Translations under genes and position numbers: made by a program
From: Bradyrhizobium sp. OK095
GTDB taxonomy: Bacteria > Pseudomonadota > Alphaproteobacteria > Rhizobiales > Xanthobacteraceae
Direction of reading: 5' to 3'
Length of the DNA: 64,000 nucleotides
Assembly: GCF_900109945.1 (NCBI RefSeq)
Contig: NZ_FOBX01000001.1
Span: 620,001 to 684,000, forward strand
Notes under the pieces: generated by a model
The model's database searches: none
Seen by the model: the letters and a program-made list of their open reading frames with translations, nothing else
Told to the model about the DNA's origin: nothing
In this document: in pieces, positions 10,316 to 18,895 of the stretch
Layout: every line of letters starts with the position of its first letter
How positions within the stretch are numbered: the first letter of the stretch is position 1

Positions 10316-10828
10316 AGTCATTCCTCCGTTGGTATCGTTTATTGTTTCCGAAGCATTGCTCAATCACCGGGCTTCTCGTCCGGTGTCTGCTCGTGCAGGG
10401 CGGTCACGATTGGGACCAGAAACGATGCTGTGGTGGTTCCTCCTCCGGATGAGAGCTACGGGTCCACGTGCAGGAGCGGCCCGTTCTTGTTGTTCCTGAT
10501 GCAATCCCTAACGACTTCGCCATCGGGAAACTTGCCCAAGAGAGAAGCCGCTTTGCTCGACAGCGCACGGACGCGAAGATTTTGATTTTGCAGTAGCGAA
10601 TTCAGCGGCTTCGCACTGCTTCGCGGCCGCGTTCAAGGCTCAGGTTCCCCTTGACGGCGCTGCAACTAAGGCGGAGGATTAACTTTCAAGGGTGGCAATG
10701 AAATGATGGCGCTCGTTTCAAAAGACCGCTCAAATTCGAGGTAAACGTCACGCAATCTCGGCTGAGGGCTCCGGCAGCGCTGGTCGCGATTCGCATTGAA
10801 TCTCCGGATCAAACCAGCGGCTGGATTA
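10316..10828. promoter_or_regulatory. Divergent control region between xoxF and the AraC-type gene
   Basis: About 510 bases without a supported gene. It must contain the promoters of xoxF and probably of the AraC-type regulator. An interrupted palindrome at 10522-10538 (ATCGGGAAACTTGCCCA) has the same GGG-to-CCC spacing of 13 bases as the palindrome upstream of the TonB receptor at 35793-35815. No unambiguous sigma-70 box can be assigned by eye. Confidence 0.5.
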
Positions 10829-11797
10829 ATGTCCGATACAATTCACACGCTCTCGACGACCGGTATGACGCCGAAGCGGCAGATCCAGAGCTGGATCGAC
10901 GGGCTGACGAGTCTGTGTGGACATTTTGACGTCGATCCGCTGGAGGCGTCCTCGCTCGAAGGCCGCATCGACTACACCAGCGTCTCGCGTCTGAAGCTCT
11001 GTCAAATCGAGGTCAGTCAGCATCGCATCGCGCACACGCTGGCGCGCGCCAAGGCCAATGAGCACCCGTACATCAAAATTCACTTCCAGACCTATGGCGT
11101 GTCTTATTTCGAGCAGGAAGGCCGCCACATCGAGATCAATCCCGGCGATATCGTCGCCTATGACGTCTCCTGCCCGCATTCGATCATCAGCCCCGCCTTC
11201 ACGCGCCACGACGTGGTGATCGTGCCGAAGGCGCTGCTGCGCGACCGCGGATTCCCTTCGCAGCGGATGCCGGCCTGCAAGCTGTCGGCGAAGACAGGGA
11301 CAGGCCGGATCGCCCATGAATTCGTCCATGCGACCTTCGACGAGGCAGCCAAACTGTCGGCGAACAGCGCGGTCGGCGTTGCCGATTCGCTGATCGATTT
11401 GCTGCTGCTGCCGTTGCGCGAGGCCGACACGATGCTCGATCGCGTTGGGCCGGAGGCGATGTATGTGCGTGCCCAGTTTTTCATCCGCGAGCGCCTGCGC
11501 GATCCGGATCTCTGCATCGACCAGATCTCGGCCGAGCTCGGCTGCTCCAAGCGCTATCTGCACATGCTGTTCTCCGAGCGCGGCACCACGGTCAGCGACT
11601 ACATCTGGCAGGCGCGCTTGCAGAACTGCCGCCAGGAGCTCGAGGCCCACGCCGGCAAGACCATCACCGACGTCGCGTTCTCCTGGGGCTTCTCCAGCTC
11701 ATCGCATTTCAGCCGTGTGTTCCGGAAATACTTTGGCGTGGTGCCGTCCTCGATCCACAAGGCGCAGCAGGGCGCGGCCGTTGCCGGCGAGCACTAG
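10829..11797 (+). CDS. AraC-family transcriptional regulator
   Basis: A 322-residue regulator. The N-terminal two thirds resemble the AraC-binding-like sensor domain found in FeaR/NphR-type proteins, and the C-terminal 100 residues hold the two helix-turn-helix motifs (around C-S-K-R-Y-L-H-M-L-F and the conserved T-D-V-A-F-S-W-G-F-S-S-S-S-H-F-S-R-V-F-R segment split over the second). It is transcribed away from xoxF, so it is a candidate regulator of the xox genes, but no direct evidence exists in the sequence. ATG at 10829 is preferred over an upstream in-frame TTG at 10796. Confidence 0.88.
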   Translation: MSDTIHTLSTTGMTPKRQIQSWIDGLTSLCGHFDVDPLEASSLEGRIDYTSVSRLKLCQIEVSQHRIAHTLARAKANEHPYIKIHFQTYGVSYFEQEGRHIEINPGDIVAYDVSCPHSIISPAFTRHDVVIVPKALLRDRGFPSQRMPACKLSAKTGTGRIAHEFVHATFDEAAKLSANSAVGVADSLIDLLLLPLREADTMLDRVGPEAMYVRAQFFIRERLRDPDLCIDQISAELGCSKRYLHMLFSERGTTVSDYIWQARLQNCRQELEAHAGKTITDVAFSWGFSSSSHFSRVFRKYFGVVPSSIHKAQQGAAVAGEH

Positions 11798-11864
11798 GTA
11801 ATGAGGTGAGGCGCTGTGCTGCGGCGCGTCATCGATGTCGGTTGCGAGCCACGTGCAACGCCCC

Positions 11865-12290
11865 TTAGGTCGATGGGGCGACGTAAGGAATGCTGGCCAC
11901 GAGAGCGATCAGCAGAACCGCGTTGCATAGCATTCCGCTCCAATGCAGCCGGCGCAGCCGACGGGCCGCGTCGGCATCGCCTGCATCCCCGGCGCTGAGC
12001 TGGTCATCCATCTGTCGGAGAAACCGGCGCCGTCCCCAGATCGCGAAAGCTGCAACCAGACCGACGCCTGTCGCGAAAACCGGCCGACCGGCCACGACGA
12101 AAGCCGCCGTGCAGATGGCGCCGGCAACGCCCATCGCCAGAAAATGAGCGTTGAACATGCCGCGCAACAGCAGGGCGACAGGCCGGATGTCGAGCTTCAC
12201 GAGCAGGAAGGCCGGCGATGCCAGGAAGAAATAGCCCATCGGAAAGAGCAGGATGACCAGGGCCACTATGGCGACGGCATCTGATGTCAT
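11865..12290 (-). CDS. Small membrane protein of unknown function
   Basis: A 141-residue protein with about four hydrophobic segments (around 5-30, 40-66, 70-85 and 117-137) separated by a charged Arg/Asp-rich loop (about 86-115). A GAAGGG ribosome-binding site precedes the ATG. No family is recognised, and the neighbours (AraC-type regulator, Bug-type binding protein) do not suggest a role. Confidence 0.6.
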   Translation of the reverse strand: MTSDAVAIVALVILLFPMGYFFLASPAFLLVKLDIRPVALLLRGMFNAHFLAMGVAGAICTAAFVVAGRPVFATGVGLVAAFAIWGRRRFLRQMDDQLSAGDAGDADAARRLRRLHWSGMLCNAVLLIALVASIPYVAPST

Positions 12291-12427
12291 GCGATCGGCC
12301 CTTCTCGCAGGGACCCTTGAGGGTCCTCCGGTGGCAACGCATGATCATAGCCCGGCGAATACGTCACCGGCACTAGGCTTTGGTCGGATACGGAGCCGCG
12401 AGTTGACGCTGCGCCGGATCCTCAGGT

Positions 12428-13417
12428 TCAAGCCGGCTCCAGGCCGAGCGACTGCGCGCTCTCGATCCAGATCGGAAGCTCGCGCTGATAGAGCGCATTG
12501 GTCTCCTTGAAGCCGACTGCCGGTTCGAGCACGAACGTGTTGAGTACCTCCTTGACCTTCGGATCACTATTGGCGGCGACGCAGAGCTCGGCCAGCCGGT
12601 CGACAATCGGCTGCGGCGTCGCTTTCGGCACAGCCCAGCCAGAGAAGCCGCTCACGGTAAAGAATTTCGACGTCGCGCCCTGCTCGGGCAGGGTCTTGAC
12701 GGTGGGGATCGCATCGACCTTCTTCGAATGCACCGCGAACACGGTGCCGCGGTCGCTTTGCAGGACCGATTGCGCCGCCGTATAGCTGCCCATGGCCGCA
12801 TCGAGCGTGCCTTCCAGCATGCCCGTCCACATCGGCGCTTCGCCGCGGTAGTGGACCGGCTCGATGCTGAGGCCATACTGCTTGTTGAGTTCGTGGATCG
12901 TCATGTGCGGGGACGAGCCCACGCTGTAGGTGCCGAAGTTCACCTTGCCGCTCTTGCGCGCGAAGGCGACGAAATCCTCCAGCGTCTTGACGCCGGTTTT
13001 CGGGTTCGCGACGAGCAGAAGTCCGGCGCCAGGGATGACGCTGACCAGCGTCAGATCCTTGTCCATGTCGTAGCCGGGAGTCTTCATCACCACCCGGTTC
13101 ATGATGTAGGTGGTCGAGATCGAGCACAGCATGGTGTGGCCATCGGGCTCGGCGCGGGCGACCTCCGCTGTGCCGATCGCGCCGGAGGCGCCGGGCTTGT
13201 TCTCGACAAAGACGGTCTTTCCGACCTGCTTGGAGATGAATTCGCCATAGGCGCGCGCGAGCAGGTCGGTCTGTCCGCCGGCCGGGTAGCTGCAAATCAT
13301 GCGGATCTGGCGGGACGGCCACGCAGCTTGCGCCGAGGCGCTGCGCGAGACGAACGGCATCGCGAGCGCGGCGGAGCCGGCGGCAATGATTTGGCGGCGA
13401 TCGAATTTTGCGGACAT
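12428..13417 (-). CDS. Tripartite tricarboxylate transporter (Bug) family substrate-binding protein
   Basis: A 329-residue periplasmic protein with a Tat-like or Sec signal (R-R-Q-I-I-A-A-G, ends near A-S-A-Q). It shows the usual Bug features: W-P-S-R-Q-I-R-M-I near the mature N-terminus, Y-P-A-G-G-Q-T-D and the V-E-N-K-P-G-A-S-G-A motif. Bug proteins bind small carboxylates. The TctAB membrane partners are not nearby, which is common for this expanded family. GGGAGGG precedes the ATG at 13417. Confidence 0.9.
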   Translation of the reverse strand: MSAKFDRRQIIAAGSAALAMPFVSRSASAQAAWPSRQIRMICSYPAGGQTDLLARAYGEFISKQVGKTVFVENKPGASGAIGTAEVARAEPDGHTMLCSISTTYIMNRVVMKTPGYDMDKDLTLVSVIPGAGLLLVANPKTGVKTLEDFVAFARKSGKVNFGTYSVGSSPHMTIHELNKQYGLSIEPVHYRGEAPMWTGMLEGTLDAAMGSYTAAQSVLQSDRGTVFAVHSKKVDAIPTVKTLPEQGATSKFFTVSGFSGWAVPKATPQPIVDRLAELCVAANSDPKVKEVLNTFVLEPAVGFKETNALYQRELPIWIESAQSLGLEPA

Positions 13418-13527
13418 GATTCCCTCCCGGATTTTTGCCAAACCTACTGCATCAGGCCGGCGCTGCCATGGGCTACAGGCGAGACAGATTGGCGCATTCG
13501 AACGATGGCGCTGTGCTCATTCGCGCC

Positions 13528-14550
13528 TCACCCGGGCGATCGGGCCTTCCGATTGATCCGCAGCCAGACGATCTCGGTCAAGGCCACCGCAATCAGGCCG
13601 AAAGTACCGCCGATCAGCACGTTGACAATGCGCTCCTCGGCGATTCCGCTGGCGCCGCCGGCGAAGGAGGCCGCGAGCGCAATGAAGAAGCAGCGCAGGC
13701 CGAAGCCGACGATATAGCGGGAGAACGAGATCAGCGTGAGGGTGGCCGCGAGAACCGCGAGTGCATAGCCGACCCGGCTCTGCGGCAGCACCATGCCGGC
13801 GAGGAAGCCCAGCGACACGCCGACGAAGGCGCCGATCGCGCGCTGCTTCAGCTTGTCGGTCGAGGCGGTGAGATCGCCGACCACGACGCTTGCGGCTGAC
13901 CACATCACCCATTGCCCTTGCGCGAGGTCGAGGATTTCGACCAGCGCAGCCGCCGCGAACACCGCCATGGCGGTTGCAAACGCTGGCAGGAACCACACGG
14001 CCGCAGGCGCTCCGAACGAGGTCGTGGCATCGCCTTGCCGTCGCTGGTCGTAAATCCGGATAGCACAGACCAGCGCCAGCGCGATCGGCGAGGAGACCAT
14101 GATCACGCCGGTATGACGCAGCGCTTCCGATGCGCTCACACCCTCCCGCACCTCGCAGGCGAGATAGACGGCGGGGATGAACACCCAGTTGCCGAGCGTG
14201 CGGAAATGCTCGCCATAGCGTGTCGCCGCGACGGCGAGGAAGCCGGCCAGCGCCGTTAGAACGGCGAATAGCGGCTTGATCGGGGCGGCAAGGAAGAGCG
14301 CGGCAAAGGTGACGAGGATGGCAAGGTAGTGCCACGCGATGACCCTCGGCGGCAGGTGCAGCCGTAGCGCCGGAATCAGCAGCGAGACCGCGACGAGTCC
14401 GAGATTGAGCAGCGCCGTCTCGCGTGCGATGAAATAGGCCGCGACCATCGGGCCGACGACGATCAGCGCGCGCAGCAACTCGGCGGTTTTGATCTCGCGG
14501 GCGAGGATGTCGCGCAGGCTTGCGGCGGAAGGGGCGGTCGGGGAATTCAC
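13528..14550 (-). CDS. FUSC-like integral membrane protein
   Basis: A 340-residue protein with about ten hydrophobic segments arranged in two halves, each ending in a basic loop, as in fusaric-acid-resistance-like (FUSC) and aromatic-acid exporter families. The likely start is GTG. Such proteins are proposed exporters of aromatic or weak acids; the substrate here is unknown. It is a single gene with dispersed repeats immediately upstream. Confidence 0.7.
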   Translation of the reverse strand: MNSPTAPSAASLRDILAREIKTAELLRALIVVGPMVAAYFIARETALLNLGLVAVSLLIPALRLHLPPRVIAWHYLAILVTFAALFLAAPIKPLFAVLTALAGFLAVAATRYGEHFRTLGNWVFIPAVYLACEVREGVSASEALRHTGVIMVSSPIALALVCAIRIYDQRRQGDATTSFGAPAAVWFLPAFATAMAVFAAAALVEILDLAQGQWVMWSAASVVVGDLTASTDKLKQRAIGAFVGVSLGFLAGMVLPQSRVGYALAVLAATLTLISFSRYIVGFGLRCFFIALAASFAGGASGIAEERIVNVLIGGTFGLIAVALTEIVWLRINRKARSPG

Positions 14551-14639
14551 AGGGCACCAAAGTGGTGGATGAAAACGCAGGCATCATACGGTTCGTCGCG
14601 TCGCGAGGCCAGCTTGGAGACGAAACCGATGCCCCTTGC

Positions 14640-14905
14640 TCCGTCATTGCGAGGAGCGAAGCGACGAAGCAATCCCAAGTCTTTCCGCGGAAAGATTCTG
14701 GATTGCTTCGCTTGCTCGCAATGACGATGGGGAGGCAGTGTGAGCGCCGTATCTCCCTCTTGTGCCCCGGACGCAGCGCAGCGCTACTTTAGCGGTGCGC
14801 TGCAGAGCCGGGGCCCACGCAGCAGCGGGTTGCGTGGCTTGCTGGGTCCCGGCTCTGCGCCGCAACGCTAAAGGGCGTTGCAGCGCGTCCGGGACACGAG
14901 TGTGT
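14640..14905. repeat. Composite dispersed repeat B, copy 1
   Basis: Two adjoining palindromic blocks. The first (14640-14735) starts CCGTCATTGCGAGGAGCG and ends in the inverse CTCGCAATGACG around TTTCCGCGGAAAGATTCTGG. The second (14760-14900) runs from GTGCCCCGGACGCAGCGCAG to CAGCGCGTCCGGGACACG with internal inverted arms. The same two blocks in the same order recur at 59082-59262. Nothing in this 360-base gap looks coding. Confidence 0.8.
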
Positions 14906-14911
14906 TTCCGA

Positions 14912-15838
14912 TCACCGCTGAATGATCTTCATCCAGACATCGCCTAAAATCGCGGGCTCGCGCGGTGGCAGATAGGTGAGGCCGGCCTGCTTGCCGAATG
15001 CGGCGATCTTGCCCTCCGCGGCAAGCGCCGTCAGCGCCTTGTTGACGGCGTCGATCAGCGTGGGATCGCCGGCGAGCCCGACATAGCCGCGATTGGCGCC
15101 GATCGGGTAATAATAACTGGACGCGGTGATCGCCGTGTCGGGATGCGCGCTGCGGTGAGCGTCGAAGCGGCCGAGGTCGATCAGCGTCGCGTCATAGTCG
15201 CCGCGCTGGAGCGCGCCGAGGAGATCGTCGCGGCCGGGGACCAGGTGCGTGATGCTGTCGATCAGGCGGCCCTTGTCGAAGGTCATCAGGATGGCATCGC
15301 CCAGCGATCCGCTCTCGATGGCGAGACGGAGGCCTGCGAGATCGCCGATATCGTTGATCTTGCGGCCCTGCGCCTTCGGCCCCAGCACGACCGTCATCGG
15401 AGAATAGACGTAAGGCTGGCTCGGCGCGAGCACGCCGAGCGCGACGCGGCGGCGCCGGTCATCGCGCGTGGCGCCGGAAAAGTCCGGCAAGCGCGCCGTC
15501 TTCATGCCGGGCTTGACGAGCGAATCCGTCGTCAGCGCGTAGCTGCCGACCAGCGAGCAGCGCCCGTCCGAAAGCAAAGCATTGGCTTCGAGCTGCGGGC
15601 TTGAATCCTCGTCCAGCTTGCTCTCGAACCACTGGATTTTCAGCGGCCGTCCCATCCGCTCCGCGATCGCCTGCGCCAGCAGCACGTCGAATCCGGAGTC
15701 GGGAGTGCCCCTGTGATGCATCGAAAGCGGCGGTCGATCCTCGTCGAGACAGATTTTTAGCGGATCAGTCGCGCGAGCGGCTGTTGCACCCGCCGCGAGG
15801 ATCGCGGCAACGCTCCACACGGCGAGCCGGCGCCTCAT
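14912..15838 (-). CDS. Quinoprotein-associated periplasmic substrate-binding protein (MoxJ/XoxJ-like)
   Basis: A 308-residue exported protein (signal about 1-23) of the family 3 solute-binding fold, with the L-K-I-C-L-D-E-D-R-P-P start of the mature domain. Its start overlaps the stop of the cytochrome c gene (ATGA), in a dehydrogenase-cytochrome-binding protein operon like mxaFGJ or xoxFGJ. XoxJ/MoxJ proteins are thought to help mature or activate the dehydrogenase rather than serve an ABC transporter. No permease is adjacent, which supports that reading. Confidence 0.85.
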   Translation of the reverse strand: MRRRLAVWSVAAILAAGATAARATDPLKICLDEDRPPLSMHHRGTPDSGFDVLLAQAIAERMGRPLKIQWFESKLDEDSSPQLEANALLSDGRCSLVGSYALTTDSLVKPGMKTARLPDFSGATRDDRRRRVALGVLAPSQPYVYSPMTVVLGPKAQGRKINDIGDLAGLRLAIESGSLGDAILMTFDKGRLIDSITHLVPGRDDLLGALQRGDYDATLIDLGRFDAHRSAHPDTAITASSYYYPIGANRGYVGLAGDPTLIDAVNKALTALAAEGKIAAFGKQAGLTYLPPREPAILGDVWMKIIQR

Positions 15839-16191
15839 GGCTTCCTCCGGCTCGAGATGAAAGCCCAGAGGTTGCCGATCTCGTCGTCGTCGAGGATATC
15901 GCCCCAGGGAGGCATCTTGTTGTTCTTACCGTTCTTCACCGTGGTGACGAAGCGCGTCCTGTCGTCGGGGAAGGCGCGCAAATCCGGGGTGATGGTGCCG
16001 GAGTTCATCAAATTGGGGCCGTGGCAGTGCGAGCATTTCGAGGCATAGGTCGACTTGCCATGGTCGATCTGCATTTGCGCGGGATTGCCATTTGCGTCGT
16101 CCGCGGCACGAACGGTCGCCGCAAGCGCGACCGTCAGCACCGCGACGGTGGCGAGGGTCGCCACCGTCTTGTGAGATATTTCTCTCAGCAT
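15835..16191 (-). CDS. Periplasmic cytochrome c paired with the third PQQ dehydrogenase
   Basis: A 118-residue protein with a signal peptide (about 1-29), one haem site C53-S-H-C56-H57 and a probable axial Met at M93 (K-M-P-P-W). It starts 10 bases after the PQQ dehydrogenase and overlaps the next gene, so it is the likely electron acceptor of that enzyme. It is shorter than XoxG and belongs to the ordinary class I cytochromes. Confidence 0.92.
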   Translation of the reverse strand: MLREISHKTVATLATVAVLTVALAATVRAADDANGNPAQMQIDHGKSTYASKCSHCHGPNLMNSGTITPDLRAFPDDRTRFVTTVKNGKNNKMPPWGDILDDDEIGNLWAFISSRRKP

Positions 16192-16201
16192 CGTGCCGTG
16201 G

Positions 16202-17866
16202 CTATTGCTTCACCGCAAAGACCCACAGCGAGCCGCCGGGCGGCACTTTGGCAAGCCGCTCGTCGCCGGAGAACAGCGAGTAGACGCCGCCATATCCGGA
16301 GGTGACGGCGATGTACTGCACACCATCCTGCTGCCAGGTCACCGGTTGTCCCTCGATGCCGGAGCCGGTCTGGAACTGCCAGAGCTTCTTGCCGGTGTCG
16401 GCATCGAACGCCTCGAACTCGCCGGTCAGCGCGCCCGTGAACACGACGCCGCCCGCAGTCGACAGCACGCCCGAGAAGCGCGGAATGTCGGACGGTGCTT
16501 CCCACTTGGCCTTGCCGGTCATCGGATCGATCGCCTTCAGATGGCCGCGCGCGCCGTCCCCGAACTCCCAGGGATCGGTGAGGTCCATGCCGAGATACCA
16601 TTCACCCTGCTTGAAGGTGACGGGTTCCGACTTGTACTTGCCGCCGAAGGCGAGGGTGTTGGCGTAGGCAAGGCCGGTCTGCGGGTTGAACGACATCGGC
16701 TCCCAGTTCTTGCCGCCGAGGATCGACGGATAGACCGTGACCTTCTTGCCCTCGCGAGCGCCGGTCGCGACGTCGGTCTCGATCGGCCGCCCGGTCTTCA
16801 TGTCGATGCCGGTCGCCCAATTCACCTTCACGTAAGGATTGGCCGCGAGCAGCTTTCCGTTGGTGCGGTCGAGCACGTAGAAGAAGCCGTTGCGGTTGGC
16901 ATCCATCAGCACCTTGGTCGGCTTGCCCTCGACGTTCATGTCGGCGAGGACCATCTCGGCCACCGAGTCATAATCGAACGGATTGTTCGGCGAGAACTGG
17001 TAGTGCCATTTGATCTTGCCGGTCTTGGGATCCATCGCCAGCACGGAGCAGGTGTAGAGATTGTCGCCGGGCCGCACCGCGGAGTTGAACGGTCCGGGAT
17101 TGCCGATGCCCCAATAAACCGTGTTCAGCTCGGGATCATAGGACCCGGTGATCCAGGTCGAGCCGCCGCCGAGCTTCCAGGTGTCGCCCTTCCAGGTGTC
17201 GCCGCCGGGCTCGTCCGGCGAGGGGATCGAATGGGTGCGCCAGAGATGCTTGCCGGTGGCCGGATCCCAGCCGTCGATGAAGCCGCGGGTGCCGAACTCG
17301 GCGCCGGAGATGCCGGTGATGACGACGCCGTCGGCGACCAGCGGGGCCACCGTCATCGAATAGCCTTCCTTGATGTCGGCCACCTTCTGCCGCCATAGCT
17401 CCTTGCCATCCTTGGCATCGAGCGCGATCACGTTGGCGTCGAGCGTGGTGCGGATGACCTTGCCGTCGTAGAGCGCGGCGCCGCGATTGATGATGCCGCA
17501 GCAGACGATGCGCGGAGTCTCGGCGGGATATTCGACCTTGGATTTCCAGATCTGCTTGCCGGTCTTGGCGTCGACCGCCATGGTCGCGTTGTGGGAGGTT
17601 ACGTAGATCACGCCCTGGTAGACCAGCGGCTGCGATTCCTCGCTGCGATCGTCGTTGAAGGAGTAGTTCCAGACCGGGACGAGATTCTTGACGGTGTCCT
17701 TGTTGACCTGATTCAGGGTCGAGAAGCGCTGGAGATTGTAGCCCATCCCGTAGTTGAGAACGTTCGACGTGTCGGTCGCACCCTTAACCAGCTGCTCGGT
17801 GGTCTGGGCGTTTGCATACGTCGATGCAAGCATGACGAGGCTCGCGGCGATCGCAAAGCGGTTCAT
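16202..17866 (-). CDS. PQQ-dependent alcohol dehydrogenase (lanthanide-type)
   Basis: A 554-residue periplasmic quinoprotein with signal peptide (about 1-20). It has the vicinal cysteines C122-C123 and the site residues E190, N256, D298 and D300, so the F-D-Y-D motif keeps the extra Asp linked to lanthanide use, although the preceding Trp is replaced by Phe. It is more distant from XoxF than typical xoxF paralogues and likely handles other alcohols; the substrate is unknown. The GGGAGGA site fixes the ATG at 17866. It heads an operon with a cytochrome c and a MoxJ-like protein and is divergent from lanM. Confidence 0.95.
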   Translation of the reverse strand: MNRFAIAASLVMLASTYANAQTTEQLVKGATDTSNVLNYGMGYNLQRFSTLNQVNKDTVKNLVPVWNYSFNDDRSEESQPLVYQGVIYVTSHNATMAVDAKTGKQIWKSKVEYPAETPRIVCCGIINRGAALYDGKVIRTTLDANVIALDAKDGKELWRQKVADIKEGYSMTVAPLVADGVVITGISGAEFGTRGFIDGWDPATGKHLWRTHSIPSPDEPGGDTWKGDTWKLGGGSTWITGSYDPELNTVYWGIGNPGPFNSAVRPGDNLYTCSVLAMDPKTGKIKWHYQFSPNNPFDYDSVAEMVLADMNVEGKPTKVLMDANRNGFFYVLDRTNGKLLAANPYVKVNWATGIDMKTGRPIETDVATGAREGKKVTVYPSILGGKNWEPMSFNPQTGLAYANTLAFGGKYKSEPVTFKQGEWYLGMDLTDPWEFGDGARGHLKAIDPMTGKAKWEAPSDIPRFSGVLSTAGGVVFTGALTGEFEAFDADTGKKLWQFQTGSGIEGQPVTWQQDGVQYIAVTSGYGGVYSLFSGDERLAKVPPGGSLWVFAVKQ

Positions 17867-18190
17867 CCGTTCCTCCCAATATGCGCGCCTTTTGACGCTG
17901 CGATTGCAACACTCCGCCCGAATGCAAAACGCGTCAATACGAAAGTCGAATGCGCGTTGCCGATATGTTGGACGCCAGATACCAGCCTTGCTGCGGTAAT
18001 CCTCGATGAATTTTGCTCGTCTTGCGCGAATGCGCTGCACCAAATTCCATCGCGCGAAAGTTGGTGCAGCCAGGTTCCACGCTTGTCCGGTGGGCGCGTT
18101 TGCAAGTCGGGGCTTGAACCGTGGGCTCGCTTCCGGACTTATGTTGTCTCGATCCCGATCGAATCGGGGCTCTTGGTCAGGGAGGTCTCA
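17867..18190. promoter_or_regulatory. Divergent control region between a PQQ dehydrogenase and lanM
   Basis: The 324-base gap contains two notable inverted repeats. CTGCACCAA at 18035-18043 is matched by TTGGTGCAG at 18061-18069 with a 17-base spacer. CCCGAT-CGA-ATCGGG lies at 18154-18168, 22 bases before the lanM start codon. Both are candidate operators for this lanthanide-linked gene pair; neither is a known site. Confidence 0.5.
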
Positions 18191-18583
18191 ATGATATCGC
18201 GTCGCTCGATTGTGTTTGCGCTCACGGTTGCAATGCTGTCCGGCCCGGCGTGGGCTGCATCCGGCAGCGCCGTGAAAATGTTCGATACCGACAATGACGG
18301 CACGCTCGACCTTGCCGAAGTGAAGAAGGCCGCCGCCGCGTTGTTCGCCAAGCTCGATCCAGATCACGACGGTACGCTCGACGCGCGCGAATTGCGCGGA
18401 CGGTTAACGGCGAAAGAACTCGCTGCCGCAGATCCCGATCGCGATGGGACTCTTACGCTCGACGAATATCTCTCCGTGGTTGAACAGCGCTTCAACGCGG
18501 CGAATCCAGACAAGGACGGAACTCTCGATGCCAGGGAGCTGAAGTCGTCTGCGGGGCGCGCGCTGCTGCGATTGTTGCGGTGA
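18191..18583 (+). CDS. lanM: Lanmodulin, periplasmic lanthanide-binding EF-hand protein
   Basis: A 130-residue exported protein (signal about 1-23) with four EF-hand loops at 32-43, 56-67, 81-92 and 105-116. Loops 2, 3 and 4 have Pro at position 2 (D-P-D, D-P-D, N-P-D), and successive loops are only 24-25 residues apart; both traits distinguish lanmodulin from calmodulin-like proteins and give very tight, selective lanthanide binding. Loop 1 starts D-T-D instead of D-P-D, and loop 3 has Thr rather than Asp at position 9. The fourth loop begins with Asn, as in the known Methylobacterium protein, and the C-terminal A-G-R-A-L-L-R-L-L-R also matches its pattern. GGGAGG precedes the ATG. Confidence 0.95.
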   Translation: MISRRSIVFALTVAMLSGPAWAASGSAVKMFDTDNDGTLDLAEVKKAAAALFAKLDPDHDGTLDARELRGRLTAKELAAADPDRDGTLTLDEYLSVVEQRFNAANPDKDGTLDARELKSSAGRALLRLLR

Positions 18584-18754
18584 GAGTCACAGTGCTTGAC
18601 TGGGAGCGAAGGCGATTTGCCCGAGAGGGAAATTTGCAAGCGCGATGCGACAGTTCGCTGTGTTTCGGGCCGGATTCCATGCTTGCGCTGCGCCCGACGC
18701 AGCCCTAGGTTTTGCCCCGCGCGATGTCGCGCTCAATACCTTGGGGAGACCCGA

Positions 18755-18835
18755 ATGGCTTGGACAGCTCCGAAGATCGTGGAAGTGCCGGTCGGCATGG
18801 AAATCAACATGTACGCCTGCGCTGCGCGCAAGTAA
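18755..18835 (+). CDS. pqqA: Coenzyme PQQ precursor peptide PqqA
   Basis: A 26-residue peptide starting M-A-W-T-A-P-K-I. It has the conserved E-I-N-M-Y segment, whose Glu (E16) and Tyr (Y20) are cross-linked by PqqE and become the PQQ backbone. GGGGAGA lies just before the ATG. The biosynthetic genes pqqBCDE are not in the window, so this is a pqqA apart from the main operon, beside three enzymes that need PQQ. The peptide is too short for ordinary gene callers. Confidence 0.95.
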   Translation: MAWTAPKIVEVPVGMEINMYACAARK

Positions 18836-18848
18836 GACTGACGACCTG

Positions 18849-18884
18849 CCACGGCTTCGATGGCGAACGCCATCGAAGCCGTGG
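18849..18884 (+). promoter_or_regulatory. Strong hairpin directly after pqqA
   Basis: A perfect 16-base-pair stem (CCACGGCTTCGATGGC at 18849-18864 and its complement at 18869-18884) begins 13 bases after the pqqA stop. No T run follows, so it is more likely an mRNA stabiliser or attenuator than a simple terminator. Such a structure would allow much more pqqA message than message for the following gene. Confidence 0.75.
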
Positions 18885-18895
18885 TAGTGTCAGGG

